Origin: Crystallibacter degradans
GTDB lineage: Bacteria > Actinomycetota > Actinomycetes > Actinomycetales > Micrococcaceae
Assembly: GCF_012952295.1 (NCBI RefSeq)
Contig: NZ_JABBCH010000002.1
Location: 124,001 to 188,000, forward strand
DNA: 64,000 nt
Direction of reading: 5' to 3'
The translations under genes were made by a program, and so were the position numbers. Position 1 is the first letter of the stretch. Every line of letters starts with the position of its first letter. The notes below the pieces were generated by a model. The model was not told where the DNA came from and did not search any database. It saw nothing but the letters and a program-made list of their open reading frames with translations. Of this stretch, positions 34,376 through 42,467 are shown piece after piece.

Positions 34376-36583
34376 ATGGCATCTCCAATTGAGGACTACG
34401 CGCTCATATCGGATCTGCACACGGGGGCACTGGTCTCTAGGGGCGGCAGCATGGACTGGCTCTGCTTCCCGCGCTTCGATTCAGACTCCACGTTCGGTGC
34501 CCTGCTGGGCACGCCGGAGCACGGCCGCTGGCTGCTGGCACCGGACGGCAGCCATGAGCAAACAGGCGTGCCGTTGGGCACGGGGCCCGCAGGGGAGGCG
34601 GCGGGTGAAGGCGCCGGGCCTGCCGAGAGCGCCCGCGACGCCGGCAAAGAGATCGCCCCCGACACCGCCGCGAGCGGCGCGGACGCGAAAGCGCGGGACC
34701 GGGACGAAATCACGGAGGGCAAAGCGGATGCCGGCGGAACAGCCACGGCAAAAGTCGCTGACCAGAACCAGAACCGGGACCTGAAGGTGGCCGGGCGCGG
34801 CACCACCACGGAAGCCGCGCACCGCGGCGGTGAGGTCCGCGGGCAAGCCAAAGACCCGCGCGGAGACCTCGCCGAGCGGGAAGAATCCGTCCATGCCGAG
34901 GAAGGCAAACCCACCGGGGCAGACGAGGAAGACGAAGCAGAACGCAAGAAGCGCGCCGGAGCCGCCGTCGTCGTCGAACGCAGTTACATAGACTCCAGCT
35001 TTGTGCTCCGTACGCATTGGAAGACGGATACCGGCGAAGCAACCATTACCGAATTCATGCCGGTGGGAGACCGCCGCGCCTCGCTTGTCCGGCGGGTGGA
35101 GGGAATCTCCGGCACCGTGACCATCACCCAGGAGGTTGTGGTGCGGTTCGGTTACGGCGTGGTGGTGCCGTGGGTCAACCGGGTCAGGAACGCGGACACC
35201 GACGAGGAGTCCATCGTCGGCATCGCCGGGCCGGACGCGGTGGTGCTGCACGGGTCAAACCTGCCGACCGCCAAGGAGCGCCGCCACCGGGGCCAGTTCG
35301 AGGTCAAGGCCGGCGAAACGGTGGACTTCGAGCTGTGCTGGTTCCCGTCGCACCGCGAAGTTCCGGACATGATCGACGTGGACAAGGCGCTGGACGAGAC
35401 CCTGAAGTACTGGCGCGACTGGTGCTCGCGCTTCCCGCCGCAGGGCGAATACCACGAGATGGTCAAGCGCTCGCTGCTGGTGCTGCGCGCGCTGACGCAC
35501 GAGACGACCGGCGGCATCGTGGCCGCTCCCACGACGTCGCTGCCCGAGCATTTCGGCGGGGAACGCAACTGGGACTACCGGTACGTATGGCTCCGGGATG
35601 CCGCCCTGACGCTGGAATCCATGATGACGCACGGCTATGAGACCGAGGCGCTGGAATGGCGCAACTGGCTCCTGCGCGCGGTCGCCGGTGACCCGGAGGA
35701 CCTGCAGATCATGTACGGCCTGGCCGGGGAGCGCCATCTGGCCGAGCGGGAGCTGGACCAGTTCCCCGGCTACGCGGACTCCAAACCGGTGCGGATCGGC
35801 AACGGCGCCGTCGGGCAGTACCAGGCCGACGTGATCGGCGAGGTCATGGTCGTGCTCGAGAAGCTGCGCAACATGGGCGGGAAGGAGGACCACTTCTCCT
35901 GGCCCCTGCAGAAGGCGCTGCTGCATTACATCGAGAAGCACTTCGACAGCAAGGACCACGGCATCTGGGAGATGCGCGGCGAGAAGAAGTACTTCACCCA
36001 CTCGCGCGTGATGATGTGGGCTGCCTTCGACCGCGGTGTCCGGGGCGTGCGGGACCACGGGCTGGACGGCGAGGCAGAGCACTGGGGGAAGCTCCGCGAC
36101 GAACTGCGTGACGAAATCATGGAACAGGGTTTCAACAAGGAGATCAATTCCTTCGTCCAGACCTACGGCAGCACCGAAGTGGACGCTTCCCTGCTGGTGA
36201 TCCCCCAGGTGGGCTTCGTGAAGTACGACGACGACGTGATGCTGGGTACCGTGGCCCGCCTCGAGCAGGAGCTGGTTGAAGAGGCCGGCCTGATCCTGAG
36301 GTACCGGACGGAAGCCGGCATGGATGGCTTGGAGCCGGGCGAGCACCCGTTCCTCGCCTGTTCCTTCTGGCTGGTGGAGCAGTACGCGCGGTCCGGCCGG
36401 ATCGAAGACGCCCGCGAGCTGATGGACCAGCTGGTGGGCTACGCCAACGAGCTGGGGCTGATGGCCGAAGAGTACGACCCGGTGAACAAGCGCATGGCGG
36501 GCAACTATCCGCAGGCCTTCTCGCACCTGGCCCTCATCCGGGCCGCTGACGCCATCAACGGCCATGCGCAGGAGGCGCTGTAG
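34376..36583 (+). CDS. GH15 family glucoamylase/trehalase-like hydrolase with a large charged insertion
   Basis: The 735-residue protein has the GH15 N-terminal beta domain (IEDYALISDLHTGALVSRGG, SMDWLCFPRFDSDSTFGALLG) and the alpha/alpha-barrel domain. The latter includes ERNWDYRYVWLRDAALTLE, GHGIWEMRG-like acid site GIWEMRGEKKYFTHS (glutamate at residue 532) and AGNYPQAFSHLALI at the end. Actinobacterial relatives include trehalases and glucoamylases of about 600 residues. Here residues about 58-197, between RWLLAPDG and VVVERSYIDSS, are a polar, low-complexity insertion rich in Ala, Gly, Glu, Asp and Lys. The ATG at 34376 follows GAGTGGAG; a GTG at 34364 is possible. Substrate not determined. 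Confidence 0.88.
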   Translation: MASPIEDYALISDLHTGALVSRGGSMDWLCFPRFDSDSTFGALLGTPEHGRWLLAPDGSHEQTGVPLGTGPAGEAAGEGAGPAESARDAGKEIAPDTAASGADAKARDRDEITEGKADAGGTATAKVADQNQNRDLKVAGRGTTTEAAHRGGEVRGQAKDPRGDLAEREESVHAEEGKPTGADEEDEAERKKRAGAAVVVERSYIDSSFVLRTHWKTDTGEATITEFMPVGDRRASLVRRVEGISGTVTITQEVVVRFGYGVVVPWVNRVRNADTDEESIVGIAGPDAVVLHGSNLPTAKERRHRGQFEVKAGETVDFELCWFPSHREVPDMIDVDKALDETLKYWRDWCSRFPPQGEYHEMVKRSLLVLRALTHETTGGIVAAPTTSLPEHFGGERNWDYRYVWLRDAALTLESMMTHGYETEALEWRNWLLRAVAGDPEDLQIMYGLAGERHLAERELDQFPGYADSKPVRIGNGAVGQYQADVIGEVMVVLEKLRNMGGKEDHFSWPLQKALLHYIEKHFDSKDHGIWEMRGEKKYFTHSRVMMWAAFDRGVRGVRDHGLDGEAEHWGKLRDELRDEIMEQGFNKEINSFVQTYGSTEVDASLLVIPQVGFVKYDDDVMLGTVARLEQELVEEAGLILRYRTEAGMDGLEPGEHPFLACSFWLVEQYARSGRIEDARELMDQLVGYANELGLMAEEYDPVNKRMAGNYPQAFSHLALIRAADAINGHAQEAL

Positions 36584-36609
36584 CTCCTGTGGAGGACTAG
36601 TCTGGTGAG

Positions 36610-37416
36610 GTGAAGTTTTTGCAGTCCCCCGCGGTGAAGGTGGGGCTTTCCATCGCGATCGCCACCGGGCTCTACGGGATTTCGTTCGGCGCCTTGTCCG
36701 TGGCTTCCGGCCTGGATTTCTGGCAGACCGTGGCCCTGAGTTTCCTGCTCTTCAGCGGCGGCTCCCAGTTCGCCTTCATCGGCGTCGTCAGCGGCGGCGG
36801 CACCGGCATCGCGGCGATGAGCGCCTCGGCCCTGCTGGGCATCCGCAACGGGATCTACGGTATGCAGATGAACGCCCTGATCTCGCCGCGGAACTGGCGG
36901 AAACTGCTGGCCGCCCAGGTCACCATCGACGAGTCCACGGCCACTGCCTCCGGCCAGATCGACCCGGGCGAGCAGCGCGCGGGCTTCTGGACCGCCGGGG
37001 TGGGCATCTTCATCCTGTGGAACCTGTTCACCGCTGTCGGCGCGCTCGCCGGCAACGCGTTGGGAGACCCGAAGCAGTGGGGACTGGACGGGGCAGCCGT
37101 GGCGGCGTTCCTGGCACTGCTGTGGCCCCGGCTCAAGGGCAAGGAGCCGGCCGCCATCGCCGTCGTCTGCGGTTTGGCCACGCTGCTGGCTGTTCCCTTC
37201 CTGCCCAGCGGCGTTCCCATTCTGGTCGCCGCGGGCGTCGCTGGGGTCATCGGCTGGTTCAGCCGCCAACGCCTTCCCGCCGGCATGGCCCCGGACATCG
37301 AACCCTATGACGAGCCGTATTCCGAGCACGACTGCCACCACATGGTGCTGCCCGAAGACGCCACGGCCAGCCGCGGCCGGGGCAAGAACGGCCCCCAGGA
37401 GAGGAGGCCCGAATGA
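36610..37416 (+). CDS. azlC: AzlC family branched-chain amino-acid exporter, large subunit
   Basis: AzlC and AzlD together export branched-chain amino acids and analogues. The 268-residue protein has about seven to eight hydrophobic segments and the family start VGLSIAIATGLYGISFGAL, with FSGGSQFAFIGVV and LGIRNGIYGMQMN. It starts with GTG at 36610. Its last four bases overlap the azlD start (ATGA), so the pair is translationally coupled. The C-terminal tail is polar (YSEHDCHHMVLPEDATASRG). Confidence 0.9.
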   Translation: MKFLQSPAVKVGLSIAIATGLYGISFGALSVASGLDFWQTVALSFLLFSGGSQFAFIGVVSGGGTGIAAMSASALLGIRNGIYGMQMNALISPRNWRKLLAAQVTIDESTATASGQIDPGEQRAGFWTAGVGIFILWNLFTAVGALAGNALGDPKQWGLDGAAVAAFLALLWPRLKGKEPAAIAVVCGLATLLAVPFLPSGVPILVAAGVAGVIGWFSRQRLPAGMAPDIEPYDEPYSEHDCHHMVLPEDATASRGRGKNGPQERRPE

Positions 37417-37724
37417 GCCTGTGGTTCTGGATCGTCGTCGCGTGCGTGGTCAGCTACGCCACCAAACTCGTGGGCTATTTGGTGCCGGCGAAGTGGATGA
37501 AGAACGAGCGGATGTCCCGCGTTGCTGCCACGCTGACCATTGGCCTGCTGGCCTCGTTGACCGTGGTCAACGCGTTCTCCTCCGGACAGCAGCTGGCCTT
37601 CGATGCGCGGTTCGGTGCACTGCTGGCCGCGGCAGTTGCCCTGGTGCTGCGCGCGCCGTTCCTCGTCGTCGTCATCGCCGGCGCCGCTGCGGCGGCCCTG
37701 CTCCGACTCGCCGGCTGGGGCTAG
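37413..37724 (+). CDS. azlD: AzlD family branched-chain amino-acid exporter, small subunit
   Basis: The 103-residue protein has four hydrophobic segments (WFWIVVACVVSYATKLVGYL, then RVAATLTIGLLASLTVVNAF, FGALLAAAVALVLRA and PFLVVVIAGAAAAALLRL), the standard AzlD size and layout. It overlaps azlC by four bases. A ribosome site AGGAGAGG lies inside the end of azlC. Confidence 0.9.
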   Translation: MSLWFWIVVACVVSYATKLVGYLVPAKWMKNERMSRVAATLTIGLLASLTVVNAFSSGQQLAFDARFGALLAAAVALVLRAPFLVVVIAGAAAAALLRLAGWG

Positions 37725-37811
37725 GCAGGACCGGGAAATTCTGTGTTCGCGGACCCTTGACGCAGTTGCCATGGCGTCGGAAGGTGGGGGTGTTAAGAGG
37801 AGGCGGTGACC

Positions 37812-38078
37812 ATGGAGGAAAAGCGCTGGTCGGTGGAGATCGTCATCGACGAGTATGAAGGGAAAACGCGGGCCGAGGCGAAGTTGAAGGCGGACGACGG
37901 AGGAGACCACCGGGGAATCGGATTGGCCCGGCTGAATCCAATCGACTCCGATGTCCCCAGGATCGGCGATGAGTTGGCCGCCGCACGGGCCCTGTCGGAC
38001 CTGGCGCACCAGCTGATCGAAGCCACGGCGTCGGATATCGAAAACTCGACCAAGGAACGGGCGCACCTCAAAGGCTGA
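37812..38078 (+). CDS. DUF1876 domain protein
   Basis: The 88-residue protein matches the DUF1876 pattern seen across actinobacteria: WSVEIVIDEYEGKTRAEAKL, then GIGLARLNPIDSDVPRIGDELAAARALSDLAHQLIE. It is a small alpha/beta protein that resembles a double-stranded-RNA-binding fold but has no proven function. AGAGGAGG is placed 8 bases before the ATG at 37812; a GTG at 37806 is only 2 bases from it, so the ATG is preferred. It is the last ordinary gene before the AT-richer island. Confidence 0.85.
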   Translation: MEEKRWSVEIVIDEYEGKTRAEAKLKADDGGDHRGIGLARLNPIDSDVPRIGDELAAARALSDLAHQLIEATASDIENSTKERAHLKG

Positions 38079-38494
38079 TTTGTTCATCCAAGCGACCGGT
38101 GGGATCGAGGTCCACCGGCCCAGTTGCGCATGCCCGCGGTTCAGAACCTCCTCGACGAAGGCGCTGGGTACTTCTCCTACAAGCGATTGTTTGACATGTT
38201 TCTTAGAGCAGGTCGCCGTCGACCTGCTACCCAAGATAGGCCACGGAAGGGGCCGAGACAAGCAGTAAACGGATTGTCGGATCCAGGAACGGTGGCGTGG
38301 TGTCCAGAACGCGCTGGGATTGGAACGCGCCTACACGCTGGCTAAGTGTTATGACGAGGGCAAATATTTATCGGGGACGTTCTAGACCTTCGTCGATTCG
38401 ATCAAAGTACCGTGCCAAGTGCTGGTAATCAGAGCCCCTAACGAAGTAGAGCCGGACGAGGATTTCTTTCGATTAGCTCTTTGAAAAGCTTAGC

Positions 38495-38520
38495 GGGTCC
38501 CTAATCGTAAAAATTTTGAT
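38495..38520 (+). repeat. Left copy of the CCTAATCGTAAAA repeat
   Basis: CCCTAATCGTAAAA followed by ATTTTGA lies here on the plus strand. The same 14 bases plus TTTTGA occur inverted at 38904-38930, 436 bp away outer edge to outer edge, and a variant copy lies at 38932. Confidence 0.8.
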
Positions 38521-38557
38521 CGTTTAGCTGATCTTTAACTTGCGTGGACAAAGGACC

Positions 38558-38850
38558 TTAACTGCCGAGTGCAGCGGTTCCCTCCGTCGGTGCTTCTACG
38601 TGTGCCTCGATGAACGGCAGGAGCTCCACCAGTGCGAAGACGATTCCCAAGCCCGCCAATAGGATGTTGTGCGTGCCGTGGATCGAACCCTTGCAGCCTC
38701 TGCATGGTCAAGTCGATTGCACCAAGCGTCTAACACACACAGACGATTCGATTTCCATGCTTCAAAACTCGCTTGACTTACAGTTACGTCAGGAACGTCA
38801 CCCTCAGGAGACGATGGATCGAGACTGATGCCCCGCTCGATAGTCGGCAA
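38558..38850 (-). pseudogene. Remnant of a membrane-protein gene inside the repeat-bounded segment
   Basis: On the minus strand, one frame ending at the stop 38558-38560 reads GTHNILLAGLGIVFALVEL followed by LPFIEAHVEAPTEGTAALGS. This is a convincing membrane segment with a polar tail, but it has no start codon. A second frame from about 38850 reads like a soluble N-terminal piece (VTVSQASFEAWKSNRLCVLD) and would join the first only through a frameshift near 38680. I interpret this as one broken gene or two fragments. The family is not recognised. Confidence 0.4.
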
Positions 38851-38903
38851 TCACTCTGTTTCGTCCGAGAACATCGCTTGGTTCTGAAAGTTTTTCACCG
38901 ACA

Positions 38904-38950
38904 CTCTCAAAATTTTACGATTAGGGGGGTACCTAATTGTAAAATTTGTA
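38904..38950. promoter_or_regulatory. Large palindrome before the AlbA_2 gene (candidate operator)
   Basis: TTTTACGATTAGG (38913-38925) and CCTAATTGTAAAA (38932-38944) are inverted repeats with 12 of 13 matches and a 6-bp GGGGTA spacer. They end 11 bp before the ATG at 38956, so a bound dimer would cover the promoter or ribosome-binding region. The encoded protein's C-terminal winged helix is a natural candidate to bind it. Confidence 0.6.
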
Positions 38951-38955
38951 GCGGA

Positions 38956-40740
38956 ATGTTGATTCCTTTACATGAGCGAGAGCGAGATGCAGAAGCGATG
39001 ACCGACGAACTCATGGAACGTCGTGGCGAGCTGTTGGCCCAAGTCCGCAAGTATCTGCAAATCATCGACGAAGGTAAAGCGCTGCATATTGGCGAGCTCG
39101 AGTGTGTCGACTTCAAGGAGGAGGCGGGGCGCCGCGGAGCGGGTGGCATCTTGCAACCGGGGGAGAAGCAAAACCAGGTAGCTGCAACAAAACTGGCCGA
39201 CGAAGTTGCCTGCATGGCAAATACTCCTGGTGGAGGTGCGTTGGTTCTGGGCATTGAAGATAAGACGTGGCAGGTCTTAGGAACTGAATTGGACCTCGAA
39301 TGGCTTCGGTATCGGATCTACTCTGCTGTAGATGTGGCGCCGCACGTGCACGAGGAGACGGTACGAGGCCAAAGAGTCTTGGTCTTGCTCGTAGCGGAAG
39401 CGTCTGAACCTGTCGAAAACACCAGCAACCAGATCCGATGGCGGGTGGCGGACAATTGCGTTCCGGTGGATCGATCAGAGTGGTGGGCCACAAGGAATCA
39501 GCGACGGGGTTTCGATGAAATGGCTTCCCCAACGCGGGCGACGCCAGCAGACGTTCGTCCAGCCGCACTCGAGATGGCCAGATCCAGTTTGTTGGAAAAC
39601 GGTGGCGCTGACGTCCCGGCCGATGTATCCGACTTGGAGTTTCTGCACTTGATCGGCGCAGCCACCCCGGAAGGTCAGCTGACGCAGGCAGCGAAGCTGC
39701 TTTTTACGTCAAGTTCGGCAAGTCTCCTGACCCTGACGGTCTTTGATGTACATGGGGGAGAGGTAGAGAGCTTTCACGAGTTTCGACGGGGTTTGTCTCT
39801 CTTGGAACAAATTGGCGAAGTTGAGAAACTCATGGAAGTCGTCAATAGGAACAATGTTCTAGGCTCGAATTTTGCAGAGGGCCGCGTGCGAGATATTCCA
39901 CTGCGAGCAGTGCGCGAGGCCGTCCTGAACGGAGTCATACATCGCGATTGGAATTCAACGATTCCCACTGAAATCGTCTGGATCCGCTTCGACTCGACAC
40001 TTGTGGTCAAAAGTCCGGGTGGATTTAGTGGCGGGATCAGCGAGAACAACATTCTTAGCGACCGCTTTGCACGCTATCCGGCACTGGCGGACCTCTTCCG
40101 GGCACTCCACCTCGTAGACAAACAGGGCATCGGCGTGGATCGGATGTATCAGTCGATGATTGCGCTCGGCCACAGGCCGCCGAATATTCAACAAAACGTC
40201 GGACCCAGTGTGACTTGTACACTCATTGGAGGTCGGCCAGTTGTGCCGATTGTCCAATTGATACGTGCCATTGAGCCGGAACCTCGGCAGACGGACTACA
40301 GGGTCGCTGTAATTCTCGACCAGTTGCTGCACCGGCCCTTTATTACGATCAGCGCCGCTATGGCCAGCCTCCAAACTGATCGAATGTCAGCCGAGGTGGC
40401 GCTGCGTGCCGTCACGAGTTCCACTATCGGTTCAAAGCCACTTGTAGTTCAGTACAAGGACGTATGGATATTGGGTGTCGGCGCCCGAACCATGGCGAAG
40501 AAGTCTAAAGACACGATCCATGCGGCGAAATTCGTGGATTATCTGACTACGGACCGACAGAGTCTTAGGAACACCATTCGACTTTGGGGAGAAACTCATG
40601 AGGACATTACTAGTGGTGATCTAGCGGAAATTACGGGGATTTCGAGGCCAACTGCCAGCACGGCCTTGGGGGAGCTTGTCGACGACCTGCTGGTGCTGGT
40701 GGGTAAAGGACGGACTTCTCGATATCAGTACCTTCGTTAA
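38956..40740 (+). CDS. Schlafen AlbA_2 / GHKL-type ATP-binding protein with C-terminal winged helix
   Basis: The 594-residue protein has three parts. An AlbA_2 domain (about 45-170) contains ECVDFKEEAG at 49-58 and the family turn ANTPGGGALVLGIED at about 88-102. A HATPase_c_4-like domain (about 270-470) contains LRAVREAVLNGVIHRDW (N325 as the Mg/ATP asparagine) and KQGIGVDRMY. The C-terminus has a helix-turn-helix: SGDLAEITGISRPTASTALG. Relatives are annotated as ATP-binding or putative DNA-binding regulators and turn up in defence and accessory regions. Codon use is AT-richer than the neighbours. ATG 38956 is preferred for its position behind the palindrome; ATG 38998 is possible. Function unproven. 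Confidence 0.8.
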   Translation: MLIPLHERERDAEAMTDELMERRGELLAQVRKYLQIIDEGKALHIGELECVDFKEEAGRRGAGGILQPGEKQNQVAATKLADEVACMANTPGGGALVLGIEDKTWQVLGTELDLEWLRYRIYSAVDVAPHVHEETVRGQRVLVLLVAEASEPVENTSNQIRWRVADNCVPVDRSEWWATRNQRRGFDEMASPTRATPADVRPAALEMARSSLLENGGADVPADVSDLEFLHLIGAATPEGQLTQAAKLLFTSSSASLLTLTVFDVHGGEVESFHEFRRGLSLLEQIGEVEKLMEVVNRNNVLGSNFAEGRVRDIPLRAVREAVLNGVIHRDWNSTIPTEIVWIRFDSTLVVKSPGGFSGGISENNILSDRFARYPALADLFRALHLVDKQGIGVDRMYQSMIALGHRPPNIQQNVGPSVTCTLIGGRPVVPIVQLIRAIEPEPRQTDYRVAVILDQLLHRPFITISAAMASLQTDRMSAEVALRAVTSSTIGSKPLVVQYKDVWILGVGARTMAKKSKDTIHAAKFVDYLTTDRQSLRNTIRLWGETHEDITSGDLAEITGISRPTASTALGELVDDLLVLVGKGRTSRYQYLR

Positions 40741-40883
40741 GCTACGCATGCAAAATCTGGGGAAAGCGCTGCCGTATCCTGATCCGCCTTCCGGCCAGTG
40801 AACCGCTGTTTATGGCGGATGGATCGGATCGTAGACTTGCCCACCTACTTCAACGAGTCCGCTGTGGCTGGCTAGGCCGGCCG

Positions 40884-42026
40884 TCAACTGCCCTGAATAA
40901 CGACGGCGGCAGCCGCCTCGGCGATGACCTTTTCTTCGTCCGTGGGCACCACCAGGACGGGGATGGCGGATCCGGCGTCGCTGATCACGCGCGCCTCCTC
41001 GGGATCGTCGGCGGCCTCGTTGGCATCAATGTCCAGGGTGATGCCCAACGGGCCGAGGCGGTCGACGGCGAGGGCGCGGAACGTCGCGGAATGCTCGCCT
41101 ACTCCGGCGGTAAAGACCAGGGCCTGTGCGCCGCCGCAGGCAACATGGTAGGCGCCGACATACTTGGCTAGCCGGTAGCTCGCCACCTCCAGCGCGAGGG
41201 CCGCTCTGGCGTCGTCGTTGTTTGCCGCTTCGACGATCTTGCGCATGTCGCTCTCTCCGGCGAGAGCTTTCAGACCGGATTCATGGTTGAACAGGTCCTG
41301 CAGATCGTCCGGGGTCCGGCCGGCCTGCTGCAGAAAGAGCACCAGCCCCGGATCGAGATCGCCCGGCCGGGTGCCCATGACCAGACCTTCCAGCGGGGTC
41401 AGCCCCATGGAGGTATCCACGCTTTGTCCGCCGGAGATGGCGGTGGCCGAGGCCCCGTTGCCCACATGCGCAATCACGGCGCTGAAGGAACCGAGCGGGA
41501 TGCCGAGCAGCCTGGCCGCCTCCCCGGTGACGTATTCAAAGCTGCTGCCGTGGAAGCCGTAGCGCCGGATTCCATGTTCGCGGTACAGCTCATCGGGCAG
41601 CGCATAGCGCCAGGCATGTTCGGGCAACGTGCGGTGGAAGGCCGTGTCGAAGACGGCAACCTGCGGAATGTCAGGCCACTTCTGGCCGATAGCCCGGATG
41701 CCTTCGGCGTTCGCCGGGTTGTGGAGCGGCGCCAGCGCGCTGAGGCGCTCGATCGTGGCCAGCACCTCGGGCGAAATCAGCACGGGGCGGTCATAGTCCT
41801 CGCCGCCGTGCACCACCCGGTGGCCCACGCAGTCAATGCTGCGGGAGCCAAGTTGGCGGTCCAGCTCCGTGGCCATGGCCTCAAGGGCGTCGGTGTGGTC
41901 GCGGACCTCACCGTCGCCGATCTGCTCGATGCTGCCATCGGCCAGAACGCCATTGTCATCCGAGGGGACCTCGCGCACCTGGTACTTCAGGGACGAGGAG
42001 CCGGAGTTGATGACGAGGATCAGCAT
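40884..42026 (-). CDS. ackA: Acetate kinase
   Basis: AckA interconverts acetyl-phosphate plus ADP and acetate plus ATP. The 380-residue protein has the start LILVINSGSSSLKYQ (first acetokinase signature) and GHRVVHGGEDYD. FDTAFHRTLPEHAWRYALP, the second signature near FHGSSFEYVTGEAARLLG, GNGASATAISGGQSVDTSMG and VFTAGVGEHSATFRALA follow. The ATG at 42024-42026 removes a spurious 19-residue extension. pta is not adjacent on either side. Downstream lies the AlbA_2 island, upstream a divergent thiamine-binding-like gene. Confidence 0.96.
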   Translation of the reverse strand: MLILVINSGSSSLKYQVREVPSDDNGVLADGSIEQIGDGEVRDHTDALEAMATELDRQLGSRSIDCVGHRVVHGGEDYDRPVLISPEVLATIERLSALAPLHNPANAEGIRAIGQKWPDIPQVAVFDTAFHRTLPEHAWRYALPDELYREHGIRRYGFHGSSFEYVTGEAARLLGIPLGSFSAVIAHVGNGASATAISGGQSVDTSMGLTPLEGLVMGTRPGDLDPGLVLFLQQAGRTPDDLQDLFNHESGLKALAGESDMRKIVEAANNDDARAALALEVASYRLAKYVGAYHVACGGAQALVFTAGVGEHSATFRALAVDRLGPLGITLDIDANEAADDPEEARVISDAGSAIPVLVVPTDEEKVIAEAAAAVVIQGS

Positions 42027-42140
42027 AAAACGTGCCTCCCGGGGAAGTGTGGTCCACCCCATCCTGCCAAAGCCCGCCGCCACGGACTACCGCCATGGCA
42101 AAGCCTGTTGCGCCGCAGGTGGCTGTGTAAGACTGGGCTC

Positions 42141-42467
42141 ATGCTTGTAGCCTTCTCTGTTTCTCCGTCCGGCGCGCCTGCCAAAGGGCCCGCACCGCAC
42201 GACGCTTCGGTCCACGGGGCCGTCGCCGCCGCCGTGAAAATCGTCCGCGAATCAGGCCTGCCCAATAAGACGGATGCCATGTTCACCACCATCGAGGGTG
42301 AGTGGGACGAGGTCTTCGACGTCATCAAGCGGGCCACAGAGGCCGTCGGGCAGTTCGGTGAGCGCGTCTCGCTGGTCCTGAAAGCGGACATCCGGCCCGG
42401 CTACTACGGTGAGCTGACCGGCAAGGTGGAACGGCTGGAAGCAGCCATCACCGAGGACCGTGCATGA
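42141..42467 (+). CDS. Thiamine-binding-like protein (MTH1187/YkoF family)
   Basis: The 108-residue protein has the fold pattern of the DUF77/MTH1187 family: MLVAFSVSPSG at the start, HGAVAAAVKIVRESGLPNK in the middle, then MFTTIEGEWDEVFDVIKRAT and RVSLVLKADIRPG. Family members bind thiamine or related ligands as multimers. The ATG at 42141 is the natural start; a longer upstream frame is on the opposite side of the divergent promoter and is rejected. It overlaps the methyltransferase gene by four bases. Confidence 0.85.
   Translation: MLVAFSVSPSGAPAKGPAPHDASVHGAVAAAVKIVRESGLPNKTDAMFTTIEGEWDEVFDVIKRATEAVGQFGERVSLVLKADIRPGYYGELTGKVERLEAAITEDRA

Larger units (their letters stand above)
38079..38955. 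other. Gene-poor, AT-richer left part of an accessory island
   Basis: These 877 bp contain no intact gene that I can defend. Base composition falls well below the neighbours from about 38330 on. Short open frames near 38080-38345 lack a ribosome site and known similarity. The segment 38495-38930 is bounded by inverted repeats and includes remnants of a minus-strand coding sequence. This looks like decayed horizontally acquired DNA. Confidence 0.6.

Noticed and set aside
38080-38345. Short plus-strand genes in the left part of the island
   Set aside because: No ribosome sites, no coherent domain sequence and frames broken across the same stretch.
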